A stretch of 64,000 nt of DNA. It comes from Oceaniglobus trochenteri. GTDB lineage: Bacteria; Pseudomonadota; Alphaproteobacteria; Rhodobacterales; Rhodobacteraceae. The number at the start of each line of letters is the position of its first letter. Within the stretch, counting starts at the first letter, position 1. Location of the stretch: positions 434,001-498,000 of the forward strand of contig NZ_JACNMM010000003.1 in NCBI RefSeq assembly GCF_020529025.1. Reading direction: 5' to 3'. Shown here in pieces: positions 45,417 through 53,929 of the stretch. The notes beneath the pieces are model-generated. The model searched no databases, was not told the origin of the DNA, and saw only the letters and a list, made by a program, of their open reading frames with translations. The translations under genes and the position numbers were made by a program.

Positions 45417-45459
45417 TTGACTCGGGTCAGATATATCCATACATCGTGATATATGGATA
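45417..45459 (+). promoter_or_regulatory. arsR promoter/operator overlapping the start codon
   Basis: TTGACT (45417-45422) with a 17-base spacer leads to TACATC (45440-45445), placing transcription start at or next to the arsR ATG (45453). An imperfect-spacer dyad TATCCATA-N10-TATGGATA (45434-45441 and 45452-45459) is the likely ArsR operator; its right half contains the start codon. No Shine-Dalgarno is visible upstream of this ATG, so the transcript is probably leaderless. The other start possibilities are absent. Confidence 0.65.
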
Positions 45460-45785
45460 CGAATCACGCCCTCGCCGCCTTTGCCGCCCTGTCTCAGCCG
45501 ACCCGGCTGGACGTGTTCCGCCTGCTGGTGAAGGCCGGTCCCGAAGGGATGGCGGCCGGTGACATCGGTGCAAGGCTGGATGTGCGCCAGAACACCATGT
45601 CGGCCAACCTTTCCGTGCTGGCCCAGGCGGGCCTGATCCGCGCCCAGCGGCAGGGGCGCAGCATCCGCTATTTCGCCGACATGGAGGGGATGCGCGGGCT
45701 GCTTGCCTTCCTCATGGAAGATTGCTGTGGCGGCCGGCCCGAACTGTGCCAGCCGCTCCTCGAAGAACTTGCCTGCGGTTGTTAG
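45453..45785 (+). CDS. arsR: Arsenic-responsive repressor ArsR
   Basis: 110 residues. A winged helix-turn-helix of the ArsR/SmtB type is visible in QPTRLDVFRLLVKAG and RQNTMSANLSVLAQAGLI. The arsenite-binding cysteines lie at the C-terminus (EDCCGGRPELC and ACGC), not in the alpha-3 helix as in E. coli ArsR; this is a known variant of the family. It represses the ars operon and is released by arsenite binding. First gene of the operon, with its operator at its own start codon. Confidence 0.95.
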   Translation: MDTNHALAAFAALSQPTRLDVFRLLVKAGPEGMAAGDIGARLDVRQNTMSANLSVLAQAGLIRAQRQGRSIRYFADMEGMRGLLAFLMEDCCGGRPELCQPLLEELACGC

Positions 45786-45794
45786 GAGCCTGCC

Positions 45795-46304
45795 ATGACC
45801 GACACCCCCTATAACGTCCTGTTTCTCTGCACCGGCAATTCCGCCCGGTCGATCATCGCCGAGGCGATCATGAACCGCGAAGGCCAGGGCCGGTTTCGCG
45901 GCTTTTCGGCCGGATCGCGGCCCAAGGGCGCGCCTCATCCCTATGCCATCGACCTTCTGAAGGGGCTGAACCACGACACCGCCTTCGCCCGCTCCAAAAG
46001 CTGGGAGGAATTCGCCGCGCCCGATGCGCCGAAGATGGATTTCGTCTTTACCGTTTGTGACAATGCCGCCGCCGAGGAATGCCCCTTCTGGCCAGGTCAG
46101 CCGATGACGGCGCATTGGGGCCTGCCCGACCCGGTTGTCGCCGAAGGGGGCGAGGCCACCCGCCGGCTGGCCTTTTCCGAAACCTACCGGATGCTGCGCA
46201 GCCGGATTTCCGTTTTCGCCAGCCTGCCCATCCATTCGCTGGATCGCATGACGCTGCAACGCAACCTGACCGAGATCGGCCAGGATACCGTCAGCGCCGT
46301 CTGA
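45795..46304 (+). CDS. arsC: Arsenate reductase, thioredoxin-type (LMW-PTP fold)
   Basis: 169 residues. The P-loop CTGNSARS (Cys12) of the low-molecular-weight phosphatase fold is followed by two further cysteines, Cys88 ([10 protein letters not shown]) and Cys96. This Cys triad is the hallmark of the thioredoxin-coupled reductase. It reduces arsenate to arsenite. Starts 9 bases after arsR. A second, unrelated ArsC follows two genes later in the operon. Confidence 0.94.
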   Translation: MTDTPYNVLFLCTGNSARSIIAEAIMNREGQGRFRGFSAGSRPKGAPHPYAIDLLKGLNHDTAFARSKSWEEFAAPDAPKMDFVFTVCDNAAAEECPFWPGQPMTAHWGLPDPVVAEGGEATRRLAFSETYRMLRSRISVFASLPIHSLDRMTLQRNLTEIGQDTVSAV

Positions 46305-46326
46305 CCCCAACTTCGAAAGCACTTTC

Positions 46327-47394
46327 ATGACCGATACTCCGCTTCCCGCCGCTGCCGGGCTTGGCACCTTTGAACGCTGGCTGTCGCTTTGGGTGGCGCT
46401 GGCCATCGGTGCGGGGCTGCTGCTGGGCAATCTCTTTCCCGGTGTCTTTGCGGCGCTGGCCGCGCTTGAGGTGGCCTCGGTCAACCTGCCGGTGGCCGTC
46501 CTGATCTGGGCCATGGTCTTTCCGATGATGGTGGGCGTGGATTTCGGCGCCCTGGCCCGGGCAGGGGACAAGCCCAAGGGGCTGATCGTGACGCTGGTGG
46601 TGAACTGGCTGATCAAACCCTTCACCATGGCGGCCCTCGGCGTGCTGTTCTTTGAATACGTCTTCGCCGGTCTGATCCCGCCCGACGATGCCCAGGCCTA
46701 TCTGGCCGGCGTGATCCTTCTGGGCGCGGCGCCCTGCACGGCGATGGTCTTTGTCTGGTCGAACCTGACGCGGGGCGATGCCACCTATACCCTGGTGCAG
46801 GTCAGCGTGAACGACGTGGTCATGGTCTTTGCCTTCGCGCCCATCGTGGCCTTCCTTCTGGGGGTGACCGATATCGTGGTGCCCTGGGATACGCTGCTGC
46901 TGTCGGTGGGCCTTTACGTCATGCTGCCGCTGGTGGCGGGCTATCTGACCCGCAACCGCCTTGTGGCCGCGGGCGGCGAAGCGGCGGTGGATGCCTTCAA
47001 GGCGCGGGTACAGCCCTTTTCCATCTTCGGCCTGCTGGTGACGGTGGTTCTGCTGTTCGGCTTCCAGGGCGAGGTCATCCTGGACCGCCCGCTGGTCATC
47101 GCGCTGATCGCCGTGCCCCTGCTGATCCAGTCCTACGGCATCTTCTTCGTCGCCTATGGCGCGGCGCGGGCCTGGGGCATTCCGTTCAACATCGCCGCGC
47201 CCTGTGCCCTGATCGGCACGTCGAATTTCTTCGAACTGGCGGTGGCGGTGGCGATCTCGCTGTTCGGCCTGGGCTCGGGCGCGGCGCTGGCAACGGTGGT
47301 CGGCGTCTTGGTCGAGGTGCCGGTCATGCTGTCGCTGGTGGCCTTTGCCAACCGCACGAAACATTGGTTTCCCGCAGAAAGGGGCGCATCATGA
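46327..47394 (+). CDS. ACR3-type arsenite efflux permease
   Basis: 355 residues with about ten transmembrane helices. ACR3 features include the conserved Cys in [21 protein letters not shown], which is needed for transport, and the [11 protein letters not shown] loop. It extrudes arsenite through the inner membrane, driven by the proton gradient. It overlaps the second arsC by ATGA. It is a different family from the ArsB permease of E. coli, although commonly annotated arsB. Confidence 0.95.
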   Translation: MTDTPLPAAAGLGTFERWLSLWVALAIGAGLLLGNLFPGVFAALAALEVASVNLPVAVLIWAMVFPMMVGVDFGALARAGDKPKGLIVTLVVNWLIKPFTMAALGVLFFEYVFAGLIPPDDAQAYLAGVILLGAAPCTAMVFVWSNLTRGDATYTLVQVSVNDVVMVFAFAPIVAFLLGVTDIVVPWDTLLLSVGLYVMLPLVAGYLTRNRLVAAGGEAAVDAFKARVQPFSIFGLLVTVVLLFGFQGEVILDRPLVIALIAVPLLIQSYGIFFVAYGAARAWGIPFNIAAPCALIGTSNFFELAVAVAISLFGLGSGAALATVVGVLVEVPVMLSLVAFANRTKHWFPAERGAS

Positions 47395-47813
47395 GCATCG
47401 TCATCCACCACAACCCCGGTTGCGGCACCTCGCGCAACGTTCTGGCAATCATCGAGGCTTCGGGCGAAACGCCCGTGGTGATCGAGTACCTGCAAACCGG
47501 CTGGACGCGGCCCCAGCTTCTGGGCCTTTTCGCGGCCGCCGGCCTGACACCGCGCAACGCGCTGCGCACCACGAAATCCCCGGCCGAGGAACTGGGCCTG
47601 CTTGATCCGTCGGTGTCGGAGGAAACCATCCTCGACGCGATGCTGAAGCATCCGGTTCTGGTCAACCGGCCCATCGTCTGTTCCCCCCGGGGCGTGCGCC
47701 TGTGCCGGCCCAGCGAGGCGGTGCTTGACCTGCTGGACCGCCTGCCGCCCGGGCCGATGGCCAAGGAAGACGGCACGCCACTGATCGATAAGGAGGGCAA
47801 TCGCCTTGACTGA
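47391..47813 (+). CDS. arsC: Arsenate reductase, glutaredoxin-type (ArsC/Spx fold)
   Basis: 140 residues. The single catalytic cysteine Cys11 lies in [11 protein letters not shown], and the conserved arginines follow ([29 protein letters not shown]). This ArsC uses glutathione and glutaredoxin, unlike the thioredoxin-type enzyme at 45795, and belongs to a different fold. ATG 47391 overlaps the ACR3 stop; the longer TTG/GTG frames are not needed. Presence of both reductase types in one operon is redundancy worth noting. Confidence 0.94.
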   Translation: MSIVIHHNPGCGTSRNVLAIIEASGETPVVIEYLQTGWTRPQLLGLFAAAGLTPRNALRTTKSPAEELGLLDPSVSEETILDAMLKHPVLVNRPIVCSPRGVRLCRPSEAVLDLLDRLPPGPMAKEDGTPLIDKEGNRLD

Positions 47814-48516
47814 CACCCCCAACCTGGACGAGGGCCACTTTCAGCCGCTGGACACCGACCGCCTGTTCCCCCGCCCGCACAGCAACCACGCGCCCCGCAT
47901 CCTGCTTCTTTACGGGTCGTTGCGCGAACGCTCCTACAGCCGGTTGATGACCGAGGAAGCGGCCCGCATCCTGACCCGGCTGGGCTGCGAGACGCGCACC
48001 TTCCACCCCTCGGGGCTGCCGCTGCCCGACGATGCCGGGGCCGATCACCCCAAGGTGGCCGAACTGCGCGACCTGGTGGGCTGGAGCGAGGGCATGGTGT
48101 GGTCTTCGCCCGAACGCCACGGCGCGATGACCGGCATCATGAAAGCCCAGATCGACTGGATCCCGCTGTCGCTGGGCGGTGTGCGTCCGACCCAGGGCAA
48201 GACGCTGGCGGTGATGCAGGTCAGCGGCGGATCGCAAAGCTTCAACGCGGTGAACCAGCTGCGCATCCTGGGCCGCTGGATGCGGCTTCTGACCATCCCC
48301 AACCAATCGTCCACCCCCAAGGCGTTTCTCGAGTTCGACGAGGCGGGGCGCATGAAGCCTTCGCCGTTCCACGACCGGATGGTGGACGTGATGGAAGAGC
48401 TGGTGAAGTTCACCGTCCTGACCCGCGACAGCAAGGATTACCTGCTGGACCGCTACAGCGAGCGTCGTGAAAGCGCCGCGCAGCTTTCGGCGCGGGTGAA
48501 CCAGAAGGCGATCTGA
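47806..48516 (+). CDS. arsH: Organoarsenical oxidase ArsH (NADPH:FMN reductase)
   Basis: 236 residues with a flavodoxin-like fold: [15 protein letters not shown] (the FMN phosphate-binding loop), the [17 protein letters not shown] segment and the [15 protein letters not shown] block, all diagnostic for ArsH. It is an NADPH-dependent FMN protein that oxidises trivalent methylarsenicals. The start is a TTG at 47806 with AAGGAGGG (47790-47797) at good distance; it overlaps the preceding gene by 8 bases. Last gene of the arsenic operon. Confidence 0.93.
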   Translation: MTDTPNLDEGHFQPLDTDRLFPRPHSNHAPRILLLYGSLRERSYSRLMTEEAARILTRLGCETRTFHPSGLPLPDDAGADHPKVAELRDLVGWSEGMVWSSPERHGAMTGIMKAQIDWIPLSLGGVRPTQGKTLAVMQVSGGSQSFNAVNQLRILGRWMRLLTIPNQSSTPKAFLEFDEAGRMKPSPFHDRMVDVMEELVKFTVLTRDSKDYLLDRYSERRESAAQLSARVNQKAI

Positions 48517-48580
48517 CAGGTCTTCGGATTCGGGGCGGGAACATGCTAAGCAGGCCGCAAACCACCCGGAAGGAGCCACG

Positions 48581-49768
48581 ATGACCGAGCCTGACACCGA
48601 ACGTTTCCTCGCCGATCTTCACAAGCTGCGCAGCTTTGGCGCCAGCGGGATCGGCAAGGGCGTGATGCGCCCGGCCTACAGCGACGCCGACCTCGCCTCG
48701 CGCGATTGGCTGGCGGGGCGGATGGCCGAGGCGGGGCTGACACCGGTGTTCGATTCCATGGGCAACCTTTTTGGCCTGTCCGACCGGCCCGGCCCCCTTT
48801 TGGGCAGCCACAGCGACACCCAGCCCGAGGGCGGCTGGCTGGACGGCGCCCTTGGCGTGATCGCGGCACTTGAGGTCGCGCGCTGCGTGCCCGGGGTTTC
48901 GGTGGTCAGCTTCCAGGATGAGGAAGGCCGTTTCGGGGTCTGCACCGGCAGCGAGGTCTGGTCGGGCGGCACCCCCCAGGACGAGGCCGACCGCCTGAGC
49001 GACGACGACGGCATCACCCTGGGCGTGGCCCGCAGGGCCCTGGCCGAACGGGCCGGCGAACCGGTGCGCCCTGACCGCTTTACCGGCTATGTCGAGATGC
49101 ACATCGAACAGGGGCCGGTTCTGGACAGTTGCGAAGACGTGGTCGGCGTTGTCAGCGATATCGTGGGTATCCGCGACATGCTGATCACCTTCACCGGTCA
49201 GCAGAACCATGCAGGCACCACCCCCATGGCCCTGCGCCAGGATGCGTTTCAGGGGCTGGCGGCCTTCAGCACCGCCCTGAACGACGCGCTGCGCAATGTG
49301 GTGACACCCCAGACCGTGTGGACCATCGGCCATGTCTCGGTGCACCCCAATGCCAGCGCCATCGTCCCGGGGCGCGTCACCTTCTCGATGCAGTGGCGGG
49401 ATGGCGACAAGGGACGGCTGCACCGAATGGAACAGGTGGTGCGCGACACGGCCCGAAAGGTCGCGGACGAGCGGGGGTTGCAATGCAGCTTTGGCGAGAT
49501 GCTGGGCCTTGATCCCGTGGCGATGGACGGGCGGCTGGCCGATGCGCTGGCCCAGGCGGCCGAAGAGGTGGTGCCGGGGAAATGGCGCCGGATGCCTTCG
49601 GGTGCGCTTCACGATGCGACGAACGTGGCGCGTGTCCTTCCGGTGGCCATGCTTTTCGTGCCGTCGATCGGTGGGCTCAGCCACGACTTTGCCGAGGATA
49701 CCGACGAAGCCGACCTGGCCACCGGCCTGCGTGTTCTGACCGGGGCGGCGCGGAAACTGGTGTCGTGA
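48581..49768 (+). CDS. M20-family Zn-dependent amidohydrolase (carbamoylase/allantoate-type)
   Basis: 395 residues. The metal and active-site motifs are [19 protein letters not shown] and [10 protein letters not shown], then EMHIEQGP, the pattern of N-carbamoyl-L-amino acid amidohydrolases and allantoate amidohydrolases. It hydrolyses a carbamoyl or ureido amide and is cytoplasmic. Specificity cannot be read from the sequence. ATG with GGAG 8 bases upstream. Separated from arsH by 64 bases, so it may be a downstream member of the same transcript. Confidence 0.9.
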   Translation: MTEPDTERFLADLHKLRSFGASGIGKGVMRPAYSDADLASRDWLAGRMAEAGLTPVFDSMGNLFGLSDRPGPLLGSHSDTQPEGGWLDGALGVIAALEVARCVPGVSVVSFQDEEGRFGVCTGSEVWSGGTPQDEADRLSDDDGITLGVARRALAERAGEPVRPDRFTGYVEMHIEQGPVLDSCEDVVGVVSDIVGIRDMLITFTGQQNHAGTTPMALRQDAFQGLAAFSTALNDALRNVVTPQTVWTIGHVSVHPNASAIVPGRVTFSMQWRDGDKGRLHRMEQVVRDTARKVADERGLQCSFGEMLGLDPVAMDGRLADALAQAAEEVVPGKWRRMPSGALHDATNVARVLPVAMLFVPSIGGLSHDFAEDTDEADLATGLRVLTGAARKLVS

Positions 49769-49875
49769 CGGCGGGCCTGTCTTTCCTGGGCCGCGCCTGC
49801 GGAACAATTTGACGCCTGAGAATTTCCTGCCACGATACCGGGGACAGGCCCCGCGCCGGGGCCGGAGGGCCGGGG

Positions 49876-50565
49876 ATGGGCAATATCAACCGAAGAGTTA
49901 TGGCTGGGTGGCTGCGATTCCCCGCCGCCGGATGGGCGGTGGCGCGCTGCTTGATCCTGGCGGGCCTTTGGGCGGTCACGGCGGTGCCACAGGCCGCGCG
50001 CGGGGCGGATGCGGCGCTGAGCGAGGGCTGGATCGCCATGGCCGAAGGTTGCCTTGGCTATGCGGAAAGCGGAAGCCGCGCCGTGTTCGACGGCTGGCCA
50101 GCCACCACGCCCGCCGGGCCGTGCAACGGCGATCCGGTCTGCGAGAGCGACGAGATGATCTTTGCCCTGCCCGAAGGCCGGGGCATCGGCGCCGTGACGG
50201 TGCGTGTGGGGGCGGCCGATTGGGTGGGCCGCCGGTACCATGGCAGCGATCCGGCGGCGCTGCGGGTGGGGGACGCACCGGCCCATGCCTTCTGCGCAAG
50301 CGCGCCGGACGTGCCGCATCGAACCGGCGACATCGACAGGGCGCACCGGCTGTGGGTCATGCGCCAGCGGGCAAGCCATCGTCTGTACCCCGCCGAGGGT
50401 TATGTGAGCCTGCCGGCGGGGCCCTATATCGGTTGTGGTCATGACGGGCGGCGGTTTCTGGTGGAATTCTCGTTGGCCCGGCCCGGTGCCGCCATCATGC
50501 GGCTGAACTATCCGACGCGCACCCCTGCGCTGGAGGGTGGGATCTGCGCCGGGCCGATGAGTTGA
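49876..50565 (+). CDS. Secreted cysteine-containing protein, unknown
   Basis: 229 residues with an N-terminal hydrophobic segment (CLILAGLWAVTAVPQAARG) that looks like a signal peptide and a mature part with six cysteines (EGCLGY, GPCNGDPVC, AFCASAP, IGCGHDG, GICAGP), suggesting disulfide bonds in the periplasm. No motif or family is recognised. ATG 49876 or 49900 could be the start. It converges with the SHOCT gene. Confidence 0.6.
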   Translation: MGNINRRVMAGWLRFPAAGWAVARCLILAGLWAVTAVPQAARGADAALSEGWIAMAEGCLGYAESGSRAVFDGWPATTPAGPCNGDPVCESDEMIFALPEGRGIGAVTVRVGAADWVGRRYHGSDPAALRVGDAPAHAFCASAPDVPHRTGDIDRAHRLWVMRQRASHRLYPAEGYVSLPAGPYIGCGHDGRRFLVEFSLARPGAAIMRLNYPTRTPALEGGICAGPMS

Positions 50566-50614
50566 AGAGGCTGGCCATGGGGGCGCATGTGACCATGGCG
50601 CCCCGTGGCGGGGC

Positions 50615-50914
50615 CTATCCCTCACTCTCGCGGAAGCGGGCGATGAGGATGGCGGCCAGGATCGTTATTCCCAGGGTCAGCGACAACATGGCAGGAATGC
50701 CAAGCGCAAAGACGATGGCCGATGCCAGCGCCGGGGGCAGCAGGCAGGCCAGCAAAAGCACCAATGCGTCGCGCCGGGCAGAGCGGCGGGCGGGCTGTTC
50801 GGCCTCGGGCACCTCGTCGAGGATGGCCTGTTTGGCGGCGGTGAACTCGGCCTCGCTCAGGATGCCTTCGGCCCGCAGCCGCGAGAGCGCTTCGATTTCC
50901 TTGACGAGGGGCAT
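50615..50914 (-). CDS. SHOCT-like domain protein with two transmembrane helices
   Basis: 99 residues from ATG 50914. The N-terminus (LVKEIEALSRLRAEGILSEAEFTAAKQAIL) is a SHOCT-type helical pair, followed by two closely spaced hydrophobic helices (about residues 50-95). The upstream ATG 50998 would add 28 residues with a CRDC motif and is not excluded. Function unknown; SHOCT domains occur at oligomerising ends of many membrane proteins. Confidence 0.7.
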   Translation of the reverse strand: MPLVKEIEALSRLRAEGILSEAEFTAAKQAILDEVPEAEQPARRSARRDALVLLLACLLPPALASAIVFALGIPAMLSLTLGITILAAILIARFRESEG

Positions 50915-51281
50915 GGCCTGGCCTTTGCGGTTGATCCTGCGCCAGATTGGCCGGCAATCGCGGCACAAAGGCGGCAACCCGTTGTCAAAATATCCCATGG
51001 TTAACAGTGTCTTGCCCGTTGATCCGGTCGTGCGACCCCGTGTCGCCCTGCGCCACGAGGCCCGCCCGCCCGGAACCACGCCGCAGGCCTCGGGCGTTGG
51101 GGCAATGTCACCGGGATTGCGCGGGTGGCCGGATTGCTATCGGATAACCACGGGTGGTTGTTGCATGACAGCCCGCTGGCGCCGAGGCTTCGTGGGACTG
51201 TGAATGGCGCGCCTGTCCTGATCGCTTCCCAAGTTGACAGGGCAGCGCGACACCGACCGGGCTTGGAGAAGGACCGTTGAG
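50915..51281. other. 367-base intergenic region between the divergent SHOCT and repeat-protein genes
   Basis: The part near 50915-50998 may be the N-terminal extension of the SHOCT gene. The remainder is GC-rich with no ORF of interest, no clear promoter pair and no strong palindrome that I can see. A TTGACA at 51234-51239 lies 43 bases upstream of the repeat-protein start but has no good -10 at 16-18 bases. Confidence 0.5.
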
Positions 51282-53435
51282 ATGACGAGATCATTGTTTG
51301 CCAAGGGGGGCATCATGGCCCTGCTGATCGGAGCCTTGGGCACCCCTTCATGGGCCGAGGATATCGCGCTGGTGATCGGCAACCGCGACTATCGCGGCGC
51401 GGCGCCGGTGACAGGGGCCGACGAGGTGGTGAACGCCGCCAAGGCGCTGCGCGACAATGCGGTGACGGTGGTTCAGGGCGAGGACGCGACCCTGGCCGAT
51501 CTGAGGGGCCTTTTGGGCCAGTTCGAACAGATGGCGCCCTCGGCCGATGGGTTGCTGGTGGTGCTGGCGGGGCAGTTCGTGCAGGGCGGAAACGACACCT
51601 TCTTCCTGCCCGTCGATGACGACCGGCCCGGCCTGACCGGCCTTGCCGCGCAATCCCTGTCGATCTCCTCGGTTCTTCAAATCCTGTCGACCGCACCGGG
51701 CGAGGCGGTTCTTGTGCTGGCCGAAGACGGGCGCAGGGGCGAGAGGGGGCCGTTCCTGCAGGATGGCATCGGGCCGCTGGATGTGCCCCAGGGGGTCACG
51801 CTGGTTCAGGGGGCGCCGCTGCCGGTTGCCAACTTGGTGCGCCGGGTGCTTGCCGTGCCGGGGGCGCCGCTGGATGCGGTGGAGGGCGGATCGTTGCGCC
51901 TGTCGGGGTTCCTGCCCGAGGGGCACAGTTTTCTGAGCGACGGGGATCGCGAGAGCGACGATGGCGCGCTGCGCGATGCCCTGGACGATGCCGACCGCCA
52001 GCGGCGGCGCGCCGACCGGGCCGAGCGCGCGGCGGCCGAGGCCCGTTCTACCGCACGGGAGGCCGAAGTGTCGCTGGCCCGGGCGGACGAGGCGCTGTGG
52101 CGCATGGCCCAGACCGAGGATTCGGCCAGCGGCTATGCCCGCTATGTCGATGTCTTCCCCGATGGGGCCCATGCCACCGAAGCCGCGCGCCTGATTCGCG
52201 GCATTCGCGACGAACCGTACCGCGATGCGCGCCTGGCCGAAGAGGCGCTGTCGCTGAGCCGTGGCCAGCGCCAGGCGGTGCAGCGCGACCTGACCGCGCT
52301 TGGCTATAACACGCGCGGAATCGACGGTATCTTCGGCCCCGGCACCCGCAGCGCGATCCGCGCCTGGCAGGCACAGGCGGGGCAGGTGCAATCGGGCTAT
52401 CTGGACGGCGCGCAACTGCGCCGGCTGGACCGCGAGGTGAAGCGGAAGCAAGAGCAGGCCGCCGCCGAGGAACGCGCCCGCCAGGAAGAAGCCCGGCGTC
52501 GCGACGATGCCTTCTGGCGCGAGCTTGGGTCGGGGCGCACGGAGGAGGCGCTGCGCCGCTATCTTGAACGGTATGCCCGCGGACAATGGTCGGATCAGGC
52601 CCGCGCGCAACTGGCCGAGATCGAACAGGCCCGTCGCGTGGAGGAAGAGCGGCAGGCCGACGATGCCTTCTGGCAGCGGCTGGGCGCGGGTCAGGATGAA
52701 CGTGCCCTGCGCCGATACCTCGAGAGGTTTCCGCGCGGACGGTGGTCACGCGAGGCGCGTAACCGGCTGGAGCGGATCGAACAGGACCGCGCCGCCGAAG
52801 CCCGCCGCGAGGAAGAGCGCCGCGCCGAGCAGGCCCGCCGGGAAGAGGCGCGCAAGGCCGAGGAGGCGCGTCGCCAGAAGGAAGAGCGCGAGAGGGCCGA
52901 CAATGATTACTGGCGCCGCACCGGTGCGCGTGGCAGCGAAGAGGGCCTGCGCGCCTACCTGAGGGAATTTCCCGAGGGCGTTCATGCGAACGAAGCGCGC
53001 GATGCCATCGCCCAGCTTCTGAATGACAGCGGCATCGACGTGCCGAAGGCCGAACAGATCGCCTGGGAAAAGGCCGCAGCGCAGAACACGCCCGAATCCT
53101 ACCGTGTCTATGTGATCGCCTATCCGAACGGCTACTGGATCGCCGAGGCGAAGAAGCGCCTGGCGCGGCTGGTGAACGGCACGGACAGTGAAAGGGAACA
53201 GGCGCGGGCCGAGGAAGCGGCCCTGGGCCTGAGCCGCCCCCTGCGCCGGGCTGCGGAAGACCGGCTGGCCGCGCTTGGCTATGACGTCGGCAAGGTCGAC
53301 GGAAAGTTCGACCGTCAGACGCGCAGGGGCATCACCGACTATCAGCGCAACACCGGCCTGCCGGCCACGGGTTTCCTGAGCGAACAGATGGTGGTGCAGC
53401 TGTTGCAGGATTCGATTCGCAACCTTCTGCGCTGA
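51282..53435 (+). CDS. Secreted pseudo-caspase with five TPR-like repeats and two peptidoglycan-binding domains
   Basis: 717 residues with a signal peptide ending in WAED. An N-terminal caspase-like (C14) domain (about 20-200) has the expected strands (ALVIGNRDY, TFFLPVDDD), but the catalytic His position reads Gln98 (LAGQFVQ) and the Cys position is near Glu148 (VLAEDGRR), so it should be inactive. A helical stretch follows, then five repeats of about 35 residues with pattern W-x(17)-YL-x(2)-FP-x-G-x(4)-EA, near 272, 408, 460, 541 and 591. Peptidoglycan-binding domains lie at 325-380 and 648-707. ATG 51282 follows GAGAAGGA. Confidence 0.88.
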   Translation: MTRSLFAKGGIMALLIGALGTPSWAEDIALVIGNRDYRGAAPVTGADEVVNAAKALRDNAVTVVQGEDATLADLRGLLGQFEQMAPSADGLLVVLAGQFVQGGNDTFFLPVDDDRPGLTGLAAQSLSISSVLQILSTAPGEAVLVLAEDGRRGERGPFLQDGIGPLDVPQGVTLVQGAPLPVANLVRRVLAVPGAPLDAVEGGSLRLSGFLPEGHSFLSDGDRESDDGALRDALDDADRQRRRADRAERAAAEARSTAREAEVSLARADEALWRMAQTEDSASGYARYVDVFPDGAHATEAARLIRGIRDEPYRDARLAEEALSLSRGQRQAVQRDLTALGYNTRGIDGIFGPGTRSAIRAWQAQAGQVQSGYLDGAQLRRLDREVKRKQEQAAAEERARQEEARRRDDAFWRELGSGRTEEALRRYLERYARGQWSDQARAQLAEIEQARRVEEERQADDAFWQRLGAGQDERALRRYLERFPRGRWSREARNRLERIEQDRAAEARREEERRAEQARREEARKAEEARRQKEERERADNDYWRRTGARGSEEGLRAYLREFPEGVHANEARDAIAQLLNDSGIDVPKAEQIAWEKAAAQNTPESYRVYVIAYPNGYWIAEAKKRLARLVNGTDSEREQARAEEAALGLSRPLRRAAEDRLAALGYDVGKVDGKFDRQTRRGITDYQRNTGLPATGFLSEQMVVQLLQDSIRNLLR

Positions 53436-53450
53436 GGCGGAAAGGAAAAG

Positions 53451-53477
53451 GGCCACGCGTGTGTTTCACGCGTGGCC
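53451..53477 (-). terminator. Terminator hairpin between the repeat-protein gene and rpmJ
   Basis: A perfect 11-bp stem GGCCACGCGTG/CACGCGTGGCC (53451-53461 and 53467-53477), 5-base loop. On the minus strand it is followed by CCTTTTCC, fitting termination of rpmJ. In the plus direction it is 16 bases after the repeat-protein stop and may serve both. Confidence 0.85.
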
Positions 53478-53502
53478 CCAAAACCGTTTTGTCGTTCGTG
53501 GA

Positions 53503-53628
53503 TCAGCCCTGGCGGGCCTTGAACCGACGCTGTGTCTTGTTGATCACGTAAACGCGACCTTTCCGACGAACCACGCGGCAATCGCGGTGGCGGTTCTTCA
53601 GCGAGCGGAGCGAGTTGCGGACTTTCAT
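53503..53628 (-). CDS. rpmJ: 50S ribosomal protein L36, zinc-free (C-) form
   Basis: 41 residues: [20 protein letters not shown] at the start and [12 protein letters not shown] at the end, an L36 pattern. Only a single cysteine remains, so the CxxC-C-H zinc ribbon of the standard form is lost. Such C- paralogues replace the zinc form under zinc limitation in some bacteria. It is a late component of the 50S subunit. The tRNA-Val gene is just upstream on the same strand. Confidence 0.96.
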   Translation of the reverse strand: MKVRNSLRSLKNRHRDCRVVRRKGRVYVINKTQRRFKARQG

Positions 53629-53696
53629 GTTCCGTATCCCTCATATCGCGGCGCTGGCGCGCCAGTTGCATTTGCCGGTTGCCCGGTGCGAATTCA

Positions 53697-53771
53697 TGGT
53701 GGGCGATACTGGGATCGAACCAGTGACCCCTTCGATGTCAACGAAGTGCTCTACCGCTGAGCTAATCACCC
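53697..53771 (-). tRNA. tRNA-Val (anticodon GAC)
   Basis: 75 bases on the minus strand, including encoded CCA. The acceptor stem pairs GGGTGAT with ATCGCCC, the anticodon loop reads TTGACAT (anticodon GAC, reading GUC), and the T-arm contains GGTTCGATCCC. Acceptor, D-loop (AGCTCAGCGGTAGAGC), anticodon and T-loop features are all present. A promoter for it lies at 53837-53865, and rpmJ follows downstream. Confidence 0.96.
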
Positions 53772-53836
53772 ATATGGCCCCGTTTCCGGCCCGTTTCAAC
53801 GAAACGGAGGCACGGGAAACCCGTACCGGTGCGCGG

Positions 53837-53865
53837 TCTATAAAAGGAGTCGGGGGTGGGTTCAA
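53837..53865 (-). promoter_or_regulatory. Housekeeping promoter for tRNA-Val (and possibly rpmJ)
   Basis: On the minus strand TTGAAC (53865-53860) and TATAGA (53842-53837) are separated by exactly 17 bases, giving a close sigma-70 match. Transcription start would be near 53830, about 60 bases before the tRNA 5' end. The tRNA and rpmJ may share the transcript; the hairpin at 53451 would end it. Confidence 0.75.
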
Positions 53866-53871
53866 GGGCTT

Positions 53872-53899
53872 TTGGCAACGAGTTTTTTCGCCCTATACT
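53872..53899 (+). promoter_or_regulatory. Housekeeping promoter for the N-formylglutamate amidohydrolase gene
   Basis: TTGGCA (53872-53877) and TATACT (53894-53899), 16-base spacer. Expected start near 53906, 24 bases before the ATG at 53930. The two divergent promoters here lie next to each other, -35 elements facing, within 62 bases. Confidence 0.65.
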
Positions 53900-53929
53900 C
53901 TTTATCGTGGGAAAGGCGGGCAAAACGGC

